A stretch of 64,000 bases of DNA from Streptacidiphilus jiangxiensis (GCF_900109465.1 NZ_FOAZ01000016.1:9628-73627), one strand, 5' to 3'; positions 7,183 to 15,915 are shown, counted from the first letter of the stretch. Notes: generated by a model from the letters alone, not told the origin. Numbers and translations: made by a program.

Positions 7183-8871
7183 GTGGAGATACTCGGCCGT
7201 ATGCGTTTCGTGCCGGTGCTCCCCGCCGATCCCGCCGCGTCGCCCGGAGGCGGACCCGTCCTGCTCGTGGCCGAGGCGCTGGCCGGCGGGGTGGTCATGG
7301 TGGTCACCTACGCCGTGCTCCACTACGTGGGCCAGTCCGGGACGCTGAGCCGCGGTGCGTTGCTGCTGCTGGGCTGCGCGGCGCTGGCCCTGCTGGTGGG
7401 GCGGCGCCGGTACCCGCAGGCGGCCATGCTGGGGCAGGCGGCGCTGGTCGGCGTCATGCCCGCGGCGTCGATGCTCTGCGCCATGGTCTGCTACAGCTCC
7501 ACCCGGCGCTGCGAGCGGCCCCGCCGTCGTGACCTGCTGCTGGGGGCGGCCGCGGTGCTGCCCGTGGTGGTGTGCCTGCTGCGGGTGGTGGTGTGGCAGG
7601 ACGGCCGCTGGCAGTACGCGGTGCAGCTGGGCGTCGTGCTGGCGGCCGTCACCGTCCTGGTGCCCGGTCTCGTCGGCACCGCGGCCGGTCAGCAGGACCG
7701 GCTGGTGCGGGCGCTCCAGGAGCGGACCGCGGCGGCCGAGCAGGCGCGGCGCCTGGTGGAGAGCGAGTCGCGGATCCACGAGCGGTCCCGGATCGCCGCC
7801 GAGATGCACGACCTGGTGGGGCATCGGCTGAGCCTGATCGCGCTGCACGCCGGCGGGTTGGAGATGGCGCTGGACGCTCAGGCGCCGGAGCTGCGCGAGG
7901 AGGCCGCCCACGTGCGACGGGCCGGCCGGGACGCCATGGACGAGCTGCGCCAGGTGCTGGGTGTGCTGGGCCCGCTGGGACGCGACACCGGCACCGATGC
8001 GCTCACCGACGCCACCGGCACCCGGGCCGATGTGCTGGCCCTAGTGGAGGAGTCACGCGCGGCGGGGGTGCCGGTCGAGTACGCCTGGGAGGGGGAGGAC
8101 CTGGACACGGTCCAGCCCAAGGTGCGCCGCGCCGTGAACCGGGTGGTGCGCGAGTCGCTCACCAACGTGCACCGCTATGCCGTCGGCGCGCCGGTGCAGG
8201 TGACGGTCCGCCACCTGCCCGGCCGGGTCGAGTTGCGGGTGCGCAACGGTGTGCCGCCCGCCAGGCCGGTCGCCGACTCCGGCCTGGGCACCGGACGCGG
8301 GCTGGCGGGGCTGCGCGAGCGGGTCGAACTGCTCGGGGGCGAGTTGGCGGCCGGTCCGACCGCGCGGGGCGGGTTCCAGGTCGAGGCGACCGTCCCGACC
8401 GACCCGGACCAGGGCGGCCGACCGGACGGGCCGGCGTGGCAGGCCGTCGTGCCGGAGGGCCTGCCGGCGGTCGAGGGCCCGGTGCGCCGACAGATGGCCG
8501 GCGTCGTGTCGGCGGTGCTCGGCCTGGCGGGCCTCGGCGCGATCCTGCTGCTCGGCCTGGCAGTGGTGCAGGAGGCCCACTACTACAACGACCCGACCGC
8601 GCCGCCGCCGGACTCGCTGCACCTGGGCATGTCGTTCAGTGCGGTGACGGCGCTGGTGGGCGGCAACAACGACGCGGTCAGCTCGGCGGCCGCAGGCCGG
8701 GAGCCGGAGCGGGCGGCGGGCACCACCCGGTGCATCTTCCCGTACACCTCCGCGACGTTGCAGGACCGGCTGGAGATCACCCGTTACTGTTTCGTCGGGA
8801 GCGTGCTGACCGATATCTCCCATTTCAGTACCCCCCTGGCCCATGACGCCGCCCGTTCCGTCCTGCCCTGA
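7183..8871 (+). CDS. membrane histidine kinase (NarL-type), unusual C-terminal extension
   Basis: A sensor kinase partner of the response regulator that follows. From the GTG at 7183 (GGAGG 5 nt upstream; an ATG at 7201 is an alternative) it has 562 residues. Domains in order: several hydrophobic membrane segments (about 15-165), a HisKA_3 dimerisation helix with EMHDLVGHRLS (phospho-acceptor His209), and a HATPase with N-box NRVVRESLTNVHRYA (about 315-330) and G-box GTGRGLAGLRERVELLGG. After the kinase core a further membrane helix (about 440-463, VVSAVLGLAGLGAILLLGLAVV) and a ~100-residue tail with two Cys follow; such a tail is not usual for NarL kinases. Topology would place it outside the cell. 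Confidence 0.88.
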   Translation: MEILGRMRFVPVLPADPAASPGGGPVLLVAEALAGGVVMVVTYAVLHYVGQSGTLSRGALLLLGCAALALLVGRRRYPQAAMLGQAALVGVMPAASMLCAMVCYSSTRRCERPRRRDLLLGAAAVLPVVVCLLRVVVWQDGRWQYAVQLGVVLAAVTVLVPGLVGTAAGQQDRLVRALQERTAAAEQARRLVESESRIHERSRIAAEMHDLVGHRLSLIALHAGGLEMALDAQAPELREEAAHVRRAGRDAMDELRQVLGVLGPLGRDTGTDALTDATGTRADVLALVEESRAAGVPVEYAWEGEDLDTVQPKVRRAVNRVVRESLTNVHRYAVGAPVQVTVRHLPGRVELRVRNGVPPARPVADSGLGTGRGLAGLRERVELLGGELAAGPTARGGFQVEATVPTDPDQGGRPDGPAWQAVVPEGLPAVEGPVRRQMAGVVSAVLGLAGLGAILLLGLAVVQEAHYYNDPTAPPPDSLHLGMSFSAVTALVGGNNDAVSSAAAGREPERAAGTTRCIFPYTSATLQDRLEITRYCFVGSVLTDISHFSTPLAHDAARSVLP

Positions 8872-8928
8872 ATCCGGGCCGACGAGCCGACCTCGGCCGA
8901 CCCCGGCCGATCCGATCCGGGAGTTGCG

Positions 8929-9660
8929 ATGACCGAGACCAGTGAGACCACCGCGCCGATCCGGGTGCTGCTGGCCGACGACGAACCGGCGGTCCGGGCC
9001 GGGGTCCGGCTGATCCTGCGTCACGCCGAGGGCATCGACGTGGTGGCCGAGGCAGCCAACGGCGCCGAGGCGCTGGAGCTGGCCGCGCGCCAGCCGGTGG
9101 ACGTGGCGCTGGTCGACATCCGCATGCCGGTGCTGGACGGCCTGGCCACCATCGCCCCGCTGCGCGGGCTCGACCCGCGCCCGGTGGTGGTGATGCTGAC
9201 GACCTTCGGGGACGAGGAGAACGTCACCCGCGCCCTGCAGTCCGGCGCGAGCGGCTTCCTGCTCAAGGACGACGGACCGCAGGAGCTCGTCAGCGCGGTC
9301 CGGGCGGCGGCCGCCGGGGACGCGGTGCTCTCACCCGGCGTCACCGGCGTCGTCGTCAAGCGGATGCTGGCCGGCGGGCTCCAGGACGGCGCGACCCCGA
9401 ACGGCGCAACCCCGAACGGCGCGACTCCGAACGGGAACGGGCAGCCGACCGCGCGGCAGCGGGTGGAGGCGCTGACCGAGCACGAGCGCGAGGCGCTCTC
9501 GCTCCTGGGCCAGGGCATGCCCAACCTGGAGCTGAGCCTGCGCCTCGGACTGGGGCCGGACGCGGTCAAGCTGCTGGTCAGCGACATCCTCGACAAGACC
9601 GGCGCGGACACCCGGGTCCAGGCCGCCCTGGTGGCCGCCGAAGCCGGCCTGGTCCCCTGA
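8929..9660 (+). CDS. response regulator, NarL/LuxR type with degenerate output helix
   Basis: A 243-residue response regulator encoded 57 bp after the kinase and probably phosphorylated by it. The receiver domain is complete: DDE at 17-19, phospho-acceptor Asp63 (ALVDIRMP), TT at 91-92 and Lys113 (GFLLKDD). The C-terminal LuxR-type helix-turn-helix (about 184-243: LTEHEREALSLLGQGMPNLELS) keeps its frame but departs from consensus at normally conserved places (DAVKLLVSDILDKTG in place of TVKTHVSRILxKLG). DNA contacts may therefore be altered. The linker contains three exact GATPN repeats. GGGAG precedes the ATG. Confidence 0.88.
   Translation: MTETSETTAPIRVLLADDEPAVRAGVRLILRHAEGIDVVAEAANGAEALELAARQPVDVALVDIRMPVLDGLATIAPLRGLDPRPVVVMLTTFGDEENVTRALQSGASGFLLKDDGPQELVSAVRAAAAGDAVLSPGVTGVVVKRMLAGGLQDGATPNGATPNGATPNGNGQPTARQRVEALTEHEREALSLLGQGMPNLELSLRLGLGPDAVKLLVSDILDKTGADTRVQAALVAAEAGLVP
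9388..9432 (+). repeat. three tandem 15-bp units in response-regulator linker
   Basis: Three consecutive 15-bp units (ggcgcgaccccgaac with single-base variants) encode GATPN-GATPN-GATPN in frame between the receiver and the DNA-binding domain. Unit length is a multiple of three, so copy-number change would alter linker length without breaking the gene. Confidence 0.9.
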
Positions 9661-9753
9661 CCGCGTGCCGACCGCCCGGAGTCCTCGACCGTTCGGAGGA
9701 GCGACGGGCGTCTCCGGTCGCCGCCGGTTCGCACGATTCCTAGTGTGACGATC

Positions 9754-10419
9754 ATGTCAGCCACCGAACGCACCACGGCCGAGCGCTACCCGGAACGGGT
9801 CACCTACGACCGCGACGCCGCCTACGCCGTCCTCGACGAGGCCCTCTCCGTGCACGTCGGCTTCACCACCGACCACGGCCCGGTGGTCATCCCCACGCTG
9901 CACATGCGCGAGGGCGACCAGCTGCTCCTGCACGGTTCCGCCTTCGGCCGCTTCATGACCACCGCCGCCGCGGGCGCGCCGCTGTGCGTCACGGCCACCC
10001 TCGTCGACGGCGTGATCCTCGGCCGCGCCTCCTCGCACCACTCGGCCGCCTACCGCTGCGTCATGATCTTCGGCAGGGCGCGCCCGATCGAGGACGAGCA
10101 GCAGCGCGCCGACGCGCTGGCCAAGGTCGTGGAGAGCGTCATCCCGGGCCGCCTCTCCGGCCCGAACTCCGCCCGCCGCCCGGACGTCGAGGAGGCGCAC
10201 TACACCGCCGTGCTGACCCTGCCCATCGAGGAGTTCTCGATGAAGGTCCGCGCCGGCTTCGCCCGCGACGAACCCAAGGACGACCATGTGGAGGCCTGGG
10301 CCGGCTGGATCCCCCTCACCACCACCCCCGGCACCCCCGTCCCGGACACCATCACCGGCGAGCGCTTCCCGGCCCCGACCTACGACCCCACCGTCCACCG
10401 CTTCCGCCAGGACCGCTGA
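9754..10419 (+). CDS. pyridoxamine 5'-phosphate oxidase family protein
   Basis: A 221-residue FMN-binding split-barrel protein. Seen: AYAVLDEALSVHVGFTTDHG near the N-terminus, VVIPTLHMREGDQLLLHGSA, and a long family-typical C-terminal half with FGRARPIEDEQQRADAL and VRAGFARDEPKDDH. No Shine-Dalgarno sequence precedes the ATG at 9754 or the in-frame GTG at 9745. A TAGTGT sequence at 9741-9746 resembles a -10 box, so a leaderless or near-leaderless message is possible (inference). It converges with the methyltransferase gene, 12 bp apart. The family is usually linked to flavin binding or nitro/quinone chemistry; the substrate is unknown. Confidence 0.78.
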   Translation: MSATERTTAERYPERVTYDRDAAYAVLDEALSVHVGFTTDHGPVVIPTLHMREGDQLLLHGSAFGRFMTTAAAGAPLCVTATLVDGVILGRASSHHSAAYRCVMIFGRARPIEDEQQRADALAKVVESVIPGRLSGPNSARRPDVEEAHYTAVLTLPIEEFSMKVRAGFARDEPKDDHVEAWAGWIPLTTTPGTPVPDTITGERFPAPTYDPTVHRFRQDR

Positions 10420-10431
10420 CGTCCCCGGCAG

Positions 10432-11247
10432 TCAGCCCTGCGACACCCTCACGGCGTCCCGGGCGCGGCACAGCAACAGCTGTTTGGGTGAGCCGCTCGT
10501 GAACGGGGAGCGGTCGTAGTCACCGTAGCGCTGCACGACCTCGAGACCGGCCAGCCGGCACAGCGCCGACAGCTCCTGCGGGAAGAAGCAGCGCATGCTG
10601 ACCTTCTTGGTGCGCACGCACGAGCCGTCGCGCAGGTAGTCCAGGGTGAAGTGCAGCACCTGGGTGGCGGCGTCGTAGCCGGTCGCCGCCCGCACGTCGA
10701 GTCTCCTCCCGTCCCGGTCCACGACCGACTTGTGGTGGTAGGGCTCGTCGGGGAGTCGGGACAGCTTGGCGGGGTTCGGGTTGAACACGTCCAGGATCAG
10801 CGTGCCGCCCGGTCGCAGCACGTCGCGCGCCGAGGTGAGGAAGGCGAGCACGGAGTCCACGTCGTGCAGGTGCTGCATGGCGTTGGTGGCCGAGAACACC
10901 AGGGCGAAGCGCTGGTCGGTGCGGATGGCGCGGCAGTCCTGTTCCAGCCACTGGACCGTCAGCCGCTCGTCCTCGGCCCGCCGTCGGGCGCGCGCCAGCA
11001 TCGAGGGCATCACGTCGAGGCCGGTGACCTCGACGCCCGCTCGCGCGATCGGCAGGGTGATGCGCCCGGTCCCGCAGGCCACCTCCAGGACCGGCCCGTC
11101 CGCCCGGACCGCCTCGTCGAGGAAGTACGGGATGTCGTGGGTACGCCCGGCGAACTCCTGGTCGTAGAAGTCCGCGTCGTCGTAGACCGCCAGGTCCTGC
11201 AGTGGCTGCAGCGCGTTCATCGGCTGCAGCGGCTCCATCGGCTTCAT
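10432..11247 (-). CDS. class I SAM-dependent methyltransferase
   Basis: A 271-residue methyltransferase with motif I VLEVACGTGRIT (53-64), an acidic post-I residue in VEVTGLD, and NAMQHLHDVDSVLAFL and LRPGGTLILDVFNPNP as motifs IV and V. The second half has an extra beta-rich insert (TGYDAATQVLHFTLDYLRDG) common in small-molecule methyltransferases. Start at 11247 is favoured because it overlaps the upstream stop as ATGA. It is the last gene of a run with the PLP enzyme and radical SAM enzyme, which suggests it finishes a small-molecule pathway. Substrate unknown. Confidence 0.82.
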   Translation of the reverse strand: MKPMEPLQPMNALQPLQDLAVYDDADFYDQEFAGRTHDIPYFLDEAVRADGPVLEVACGTGRITLPIARAGVEVTGLDVMPSMLARARRRAEDERLTVQWLEQDCRAIRTDQRFALVFSATNAMQHLHDVDSVLAFLTSARDVLRPGGTLILDVFNPNPAKLSRLPDEPYHHKSVVDRDGRRLDVRAATGYDAATQVLHFTLDYLRDGSCVRTKKVSMRCFFPQELSALCRLAGLEVVQRYGDYDRSPFTSGSPKQLLLCRARDAVRVSQG

Positions 11248-12263
11248 CGCACGACCGCCGGCGTCGGGCCGAAGGCGTCGGCCAGGCTGGTCAGGACGGA
11301 GCCGGACCAGTTGCTCTCGCCGAACACGCCGACCGGCAGGGCGAGCACGCCGTGCTCGCGCAGGAGTGTCTGCGCCGGGAGGGCCACTGGGAAGAAGTAG
11401 TTGCCGGGGCTCGTCCGGCTCGCGGCGGGAACCGCCGCGAGGACCTGAGCCGGAAGCCGCTCGAACAACCGCTCCGCCCGTGCCGCCAGCTCGGCGGCGA
11501 CCTGCTGCGGCGCGTCGGCGTGCTCGCTCAGCAGCCGCTCGGCCAGCCGCAGTTGCTCCGGCGAGGGCGGATCGGCCCGGAACGCCTCGGCAAGCTCGGA
11601 CTGTTCCGGCCCCAGCAGGGCCACACCGAAGCTGCGCGGCCACAGCCAGCCCTTGGTGACCGAGTGCAGCAGCACCGCACGGCCGGTCTCCAGCAGCCGC
11701 GTCGTCCCGGTGGCGAAGGGCGCGCCGAGATCGTAGACGCAGTCCAGCAGCAGGTGACGGCGGGGCGACTGCTGCAACCACGCGATCACCGCGTCGCACT
11801 CGGCGTCGGACAGGTAGCGGCCCAGCGGCTTGCTGGGGTTGGCGAGCAGCAGGTACTCGGGCCGGTCGTCCGCCGGCGCGACGGGCAGGACCGGCGCGGG
11901 AAGCGTCGGGTAGGACGCGGGCGTCAGGCCCGCCGCGCGGGCCAGTTCGAAGTAGACCGGGTACACGTCGCCGGGCAGCCACAACCGCGCCTGCTCGGTG
12001 CCCAGCCAGCGGAACACCACGTCGAGGCCGTGACGGACACCCCGGGTGACCATCGCCCGCCGGGACCATTCCTGCGGCAGCTCGTAGCGCCGCAGCCAGG
12101 CACGTGCCAGATCGCACCGGTACACCACCGAGTCCGCCTCCGCCGGCGGTTCCGGGCGCAGCGCCGCCAGCGCCCGGTAGACGTTGGTCTCGGCGGCGTC
12201 CATCAGCGACGCGGAGGCCGCGAGCTGACGCTGCCGGAACTCCTGGAACTCCTCGAACCTCAT
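11244..12263 (-). CDS. PLP-dependent aminotransferase-like enzyme (class I/II fold)
   Basis: A 339-residue fold-type I PLP enzyme. Visible landmarks are LLLANPSKPLGRYLSDAE (the NP that usually contacts the cofactor, about 142-143), LLLDCVYD (Asp174, pyridine-N partner) and SVTKGWLWPRSFGVALL with likely Schiff-base Lys204. It is shorter than usual for the family and lacks a clear large N-terminal segment. ATGA overlaps link it to the radical SAM gene upstream and the methyltransferase downstream, so the three proteins are probably made together. It could be an aminotransferase or a decarboxylase/aldolase-like member. Substrate unknown. Confidence 0.7.
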   Translation of the reverse strand: MRFEEFQEFRQRQLAASASLMDAAETNVYRALAALRPEPPAEADSVVYRCDLARAWLRRYELPQEWSRRAMVTRGVRHGLDVVFRWLGTEQARLWLPGDVYPVYFELARAAGLTPASYPTLPAPVLPVAPADDRPEYLLLANPSKPLGRYLSDAECDAVIAWLQQSPRRHLLLDCVYDLGAPFATGTTRLLETGRAVLLHSVTKGWLWPRSFGVALLGPEQSELAEAFRADPPSPEQLRLAERLLSEHADAPQQVAAELAARAERLFERLPAQVLAAVPAASRTSPGNYFFPVALPAQTLLREHGVLALPVGVFGESNWSGSVLTSLADAFGPTPAVVR

Positions 12264-13600
12264 ACCGCAGCGCCTTCCGCGACGATCTCGCTGGCCCGGT
12301 CCTCCAGGGACGCGTAGCAGCGTCCGTCGGCCATGACGTTCCAGCTGCGGGCGATCCCGTTGCTGCGCTCCCAGAGCAGGCTGGGCTCGGTGTAGGCGGC
12401 GATCCGCATCGGCCTGCCGTCCCAGGTGCCGTCGTAGACCGGGGCGCCCCACGGCAGGCGGCCGGCCACCTCGAACCCGTGCTGCTCGGCGAACCCGGTG
12501 ACCACGGACAGCGACACCTGGTGCTCCCGGCTCCAGAGGTTGGCGTTGCGGTCGAAGTAGAGCGACTCGGTGCTGGTGGAGACGTAGAGCTCCTTGAAGC
12601 AGACCTCCTCGACCCCGAGTGCCGCCGCCCACGAGAGGTAGGCGGCGACGCCGGCCGCGTCGGCCACGCCGCCGTGCTGGAGCACGCAGATGAGCCGCAG
12701 CCGCAGGCCCGGCCAGCGGTCGCGTTCCTCGCGCCAGGTGTCGATCACGGAGCTCACCGGCGTGCGGAGCATCATCAGCTTCTCGCTGGCGTCGTCGTCC
12801 TGGTGGTGCCGGGAGACGGCCAGCACGCTCAGGCCGGCGGAGCTCAGGGCCGCCAGTCGCTCCGCCCGGTCGGCGTGCTCGCCCTTCGCCAGGGTGTGCG
12901 CGTTGGTGATCAGGACGACCTTCGGGAAGGCCTCGGCGCAGGCGGACACCAGTCGCAGCTGCTGCTCGAACGGTATGAGCGTGGGCTCCCCGCCCCCGGT
13001 GATCACCGCGCGTTCGGCGCCCGCCTCACGGGCGCGCTCGAGCCAGCGACCGACCGCCGCCCACGGGACCGGGGCCGGCGGCTGGTCGGTGGAGATGGAG
13101 GCGGCGGAGAAGCAGAACGAACACCGCGCCTGACAGGCGGAGGCGACCGGTAGGACCGAGACCGAGCGCGGCCGGATGTCGGCGTAGCGGCGCAGGGCCG
13201 ACTCCTGCAGCTGCAGCGAGGCCGCCATCGCGTCCTCGACGGTCGTCGGGCGCAGCGTGAGCTCCTCGCCGGCCTGGTCGACCTCGTGGACCGCCGAGAG
13301 CCGGATGGCGGGCTCGCGCCATTCCATGCCGAGGCCGGTCCTCGCGTTGGGCACCAGCCGGCCGGGGTCCACCGCGGTCTCCAGCACCAGCAGTCGGTCG
13401 CCCGAAATGCCCAGCCGGTCCAGCAGGCCCTGTGCCTTGCCGACGCCGATCCCCAACTCCGCGCGGGTCAGCAGGTGGAACCGGTCGGGAAAGGTGCTCT
13501 CCGGGATGCCCGCCTTGCCGTAGGCGAACGCGTACTTGTCGAAGCCCCTCGCGAAGTTCGACAGCACGATGACGTGGAAGCGCTGGTCGGTGTCGGTCAC
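12260..13600 (-). CDS. radical SAM enzyme
   Basis: A 446-residue radical SAM protein with CX3CX2C cluster motif ACQARCSFCF (Cys156, Cys160, Cys163), followed by VITGGGEPTL (the GGE-type SAM-amino contact) and barrel strands VVLITNAHTL and LSVLAVSRHH. About 150 residues precede the motif and do not look like a common RiPP-recognition domain. They begin with RFHVIVLSNFARGFDKYAF, which may bind a substrate. No extra C-terminal Cys cluster (SPASM type) is evident. The start is uncertain: GTG at 13600 or 13618, neither with a good ribosome site. The gene is sandwiched between an SDR upstream and overlapping PLP and methyltransferase genes downstream. Reaction unknown. Confidence 0.8.
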   Translation of the reverse strand: MTDTDQRFHVIVLSNFARGFDKYAFAYGKAGIPESTFPDRFHLLTRAELGIGVGKAQGLLDRLGISGDRLLVLETAVDPGRLVPNARTGLGMEWREPAIRLSAVHEVDQAGEELTLRPTTVEDAMAASLQLQESALRRYADIRPRSVSVLPVASACQARCSFCFSAASISTDQPPAPVPWAAVGRWLERAREAGAERAVITGGGEPTLIPFEQQLRLVSACAEAFPKVVLITNAHTLAKGEHADRAERLAALSSAGLSVLAVSRHHQDDDASEKLMMLRTPVSSVIDTWREERDRWPGLRLRLICVLQHGGVADAAGVAAYLSWAAALGVEEVCFKELYVSTSTESLYFDRNANLWSREHQVSLSVVTGFAEQHGFEVAGRLPWGAPVYDGTWDGRPMRIAAYTEPSLLWERSNGIARSWNVMADGRCYASLEDRASEIVAEGAAV

Positions 13601-13641
13601 CGGGTCATCATGCACCACCGCGTCTGCGGCCCCCGCCCCGC

Positions 13642-14550
13642 TCAGAGCGAGCGAGGCCGCAGTTGTTCGGCGACGGGGACGACCGGAGGCATCACGAAGT
13701 CGCGCCGCAGGTGGTTGCCGCCGTCCAGGACGAGCGTGTGCCCGGTCAGGAACCCGGCGAACGGCGAGCACAGGTAGGTCGCGGCCCAGCCGAGCTCGTG
13801 GGGCTGTCCGACCCGTCCGGCGGGCTGCCTGCGGGCGTCCGTCGCGTCCTGGTCCGGGTCCCGCTCGCGCAGGGCGCGCAGACTCGCGGGCAGGTCCTGG
13901 TGCGGGAAGAGCCCCGGTACCAGGCCGTTGACGCGGATGCCGTCCGGTGCCCACTCGACTGCGAGGGTCTTCGTCATGGCGTCCACACCGGCCTTGGCGG
14001 AGGCGCTGTGCACCATGCCGGGGCCGCCGGTGAACGCCTGCGCCGCCGAGATGTTGAGGATCGCCCCGGGGCGGGCTCCGCGGGCGACGTGACGACGGTG
14101 GAGCTCGCGGGAGCACAGGAAGCTGCCGGTGAGCACGACGTCCACCACCGCCCGCCAGCCGCCGGGGCTCAGCTCCGCGGCAAGGACGGGAAAGTTGGCT
14201 GCCGCGTTGTTGACCAGCACCGACACCGGCCCGAGGGCCGACTCGACCGCGTCGAACGCGGCGGCCACCTGCTCCGGATCACGCACGTCCGCCACGGCGC
14301 CGACCGCCACAGCGCGCTTCGGCCGTCCTGCGGGAGCGGCCTCGTCGACGGCCTGCTCGACAGCGGTGACCCCGGCCGCGTGGTGCGCGGGATCGCGGCT
14401 GACGATGCCGACACGGGCGCCGAGCCGGGCGAACTCCACCGCCATCGCACGGCCAAGGCCCGTGCCGCCGCCGGTGATCAGCACCGTGGTGCCGTCGTAG
14501 CTGCCCGCCGGGAGCATCGCGGTGCCCGGCGGCGGGGGAGGAGTGGCCAC
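13642..14550 (-). CDS. SDR oxidoreductase, 2,4-dienoyl-CoA reductase-like
   Basis: A 302-residue short-chain dehydrogenase. Cofactor motif TTVLITGGGTGLGRAMA is at about 20-36 and NNAAANFPVLAAELSPGGW at about 115-133. The usual YxxxK pair is replaced by SASAK, as in 2,4-dienoyl-CoA reductases, where Lys is kept and Tyr is not. That and the AANF segment place it near the DECR/PECR group acting on enoyl-CoA thioesters with NADPH. It lies 7 bp downstream of the enoyl-CoA hydratase gene, which fits acyl-CoA metabolism, and just upstream of the radical SAM gene. Confidence 0.8.
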   Translation of the reverse strand: MATPPPPPGTAMLPAGSYDGTTVLITGGGTGLGRAMAVEFARLGARVGIVSRDPAHHAAGVTAVEQAVDEAAPAGRPKRAVAVGAVADVRDPEQVAAAFDAVESALGPVSVLVNNAAANFPVLAAELSPGGWRAVVDVVLTGSFLCSRELHRRHVARGARPGAILNISAAQAFTGGPGMVHSASAKAGVDAMTKTLAVEWAPDGIRVNGLVPGLFPHQDLPASLRALRERDPDQDATDARRQPAGRVGQPHELGWAATYLCSPFAGFLTGHTLVLDGGNHLRRDFVMPPVVPVAEQLRPRSL

Positions 14551-14557
14551 GGGCCCG

Positions 14558-15394
14558 TCACCGCCCCTCGAAGGTCGCGCGCTCGCGTCGGGCGGCGGCC
14601 GCGTAGCCGGAGGTCTTGTCGGTGGAGGCGAACAGCGCGGCGGCGGACAGCGCCTGGGTGCGCAGGCCGTCCGCGAGGGCCTGGTCGGTGTAGGCGTCGA
14701 TGCTGCGCTTGACCGCCTGCACGGCGAGCGGGGCGTTGGCCGCGAGCTCCCGGGTCACCTCCAACGCAGCGCTGTGCAGTTGGTCGTTCGGCACCACCGA
14801 CTGCACGGCCCCGATGCGCTCGGCGGTCGCGGCGTCGATCCGCCGTCCGGTGAGCGCCAGCAGCTTGGCCCACCCGGCGCCGACCTCCCTGGCCAGTCGC
14901 AGGTCCCCACCCGCGTCGACCGCCACGCCGAGCGTCACCTCCGGCAACGCGAACACCGCGTCCGCGGCGGCGACGCGGATGTCGCACATCAGCGCGAGCT
15001 CGAAGCCGAACCCGAGACAGTACCCCTGCACGGCGGCGACCACGGGCTGCGGCAGACCGGAGAAGGCCCGCAGCCGCTCGTGGACGTGGCGGATCCCCTC
15101 GTAGTAGTTCCGCACCAGCTCGGCATCGGAGCGTCCGGTGACGGGCGACCCGGGTGCTGCGGCGTCGATCCCGGCGCAGAACGCCCGACCGTTGGCCCGC
15201 AGCAGCACGGCCCGCACCTGCGGGTCGAACCGGATCTGGTCCGCCCGCGCGGCGAGCTGCCGGGTCGCCTCCCAGCTCCACCCGTTGAGTCTGTCGGGGG
15301 TGTCCAGCGTGAGCACGGCGACTCGGCCCTCGTCGGTGCGCTCCAGCCGGATGAACCACTCCTCCTCGGGCAGCAGCGGCGCAGTGGGGAACAC
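14558..15394 (-). CDS. enoyl-CoA hydratase/isomerase family protein
   Basis: A 278-residue crotonase-fold protein acting on acyl-CoA thioesters. Oxyanion-hole segments are GRAFCAGIDAAAP (near 70) and VQGYCLGFGFELALMCDIRVAA (about 122-143). The usual catalytic Glu region reads FALPEVTLGVAVDAGG. Start GTG at 15394 has GGAGGGAG 5-6 nt upstream. It is the first gene of a minus-strand run (hydratase, SDR, radical SAM, PLP enzyme, methyltransferase) and follows a palindrome that may be an operator. The exact reaction (hydration, isomerisation or hydrolysis) is not determined. Confidence 0.83.
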   Translation of the reverse strand: MFPTAPLLPEEEWFIRLERTDEGRVAVLTLDTPDRLNGWSWEATRQLAARADQIRFDPQVRAVLLRANGRAFCAGIDAAAPGSPVTGRSDAELVRNYYEGIRHVHERLRAFSGLPQPVVAAVQGYCLGFGFELALMCDIRVAAADAVFALPEVTLGVAVDAGGDLRLAREVGAGWAKLLALTGRRIDAATAERIGAVQSVVPNDQLHSAALEVTRELAANAPLAVQAVKRSIDAYTDQALADGLRTQALSAAALFASTDKTSGYAAAARRERATFEGR

Positions 15395-15436
15395 GGCACT
15401 CCCTCCGGCCTGGACGGACGCCCAGGACGCCGTATT

Positions 15437-15451
15437 CTGACACTGCGTCAG
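15437..15451. promoter_or_regulatory. CTGAC-N5-GTCAG palindrome upstream of enoyl-CoA hydratase operon
   Basis: CTGAC (15437-15441) and GTCAG (15447-15451) form an inverted repeat with centre ACTGC, 43 bp upstream of the hydratase start and 20 bp from the arsC stop. Palindromes of this TGAC-GTCA kind are typical TetR-family operators near acyl-CoA genes in actinomycetes (general knowledge). Assignment here is inference. Confidence 0.45.
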
Positions 15452-15470
15452 CTAGAGCGCCAGCGCGGAA

Positions 15471-15884
15471 TCAGTGCGCCTGGAGCCCGAGTTCGGCCAG
15501 GAGGCGGGTGACTCGGTCCTTGATCTCGTCGCGGATCGGCCGCACCGCGTCGACGCCCTGGCCGGCCGGGTCCTCCAGCTTCCAGTCGAGGTAGCGCTTG
15601 CCCGGGAAGATCGGGCAGGCGTCGCCGCAGCCCATCGTGATGACCACGTCGGAGGCCTGGACGGCCTCCGTGGTGAGAACCTTCGGGATCTCGGCGGAGA
15701 TGTCGATGCCGACCTCCGTCATGGCCTCGACGACGGCGGGGTTGACCGCGTCGGCGGGCGCGGAGCCGGCCGAGCGGACCTCGACGCTCCCCTGGCCCAG
15801 GTGGGTCAGGAAGGCGGCGGCCATCTGGGAGCGTCCCGCGTTGTGCACGCAGACGAACAGGACGGACGGGCGGGACTGGCTCAC
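15471..15884 (-). CDS. arsC: arsenate reductase, low-molecular-weight phosphatase fold
   Basis: Reduces arsenate to arsenite in the cytoplasm using a relay of thiols. The 137 residues begin with the phosphatase-like loop VLFVCVHNAGRSQMA (nucleophile Cys12, Arg18). Two further Cys (VITMGCGDACPIFPG, Cys86 and Cys90) match the redox relay of thioredoxin- or mycothiol-coupled ArsC enzymes. Length is normal. It lies 31 bp downstream of the aquaglyceroporin gene on the same strand, so the arsenite formed can leave through that channel. It is probably controlled by the ArsR encoded at the head of this operon. Confidence 0.92.
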   Translation of the reverse strand: MSQSRPSVLFVCVHNAGRSQMAAAFLTHLGQGSVEVRSAGSAPADAVNPAVVEAMTEVGIDISAEIPKVLTTEAVQASDVVITMGCGDACPIFPGKRYLDWKLEDPAGQGVDAVRPIRDEIKDRVTRLLAELGLQAH

Positions 15885-15915
15885 AACTGGCTCACTTCCG
15901 GGCGGTTCGGTCAGG

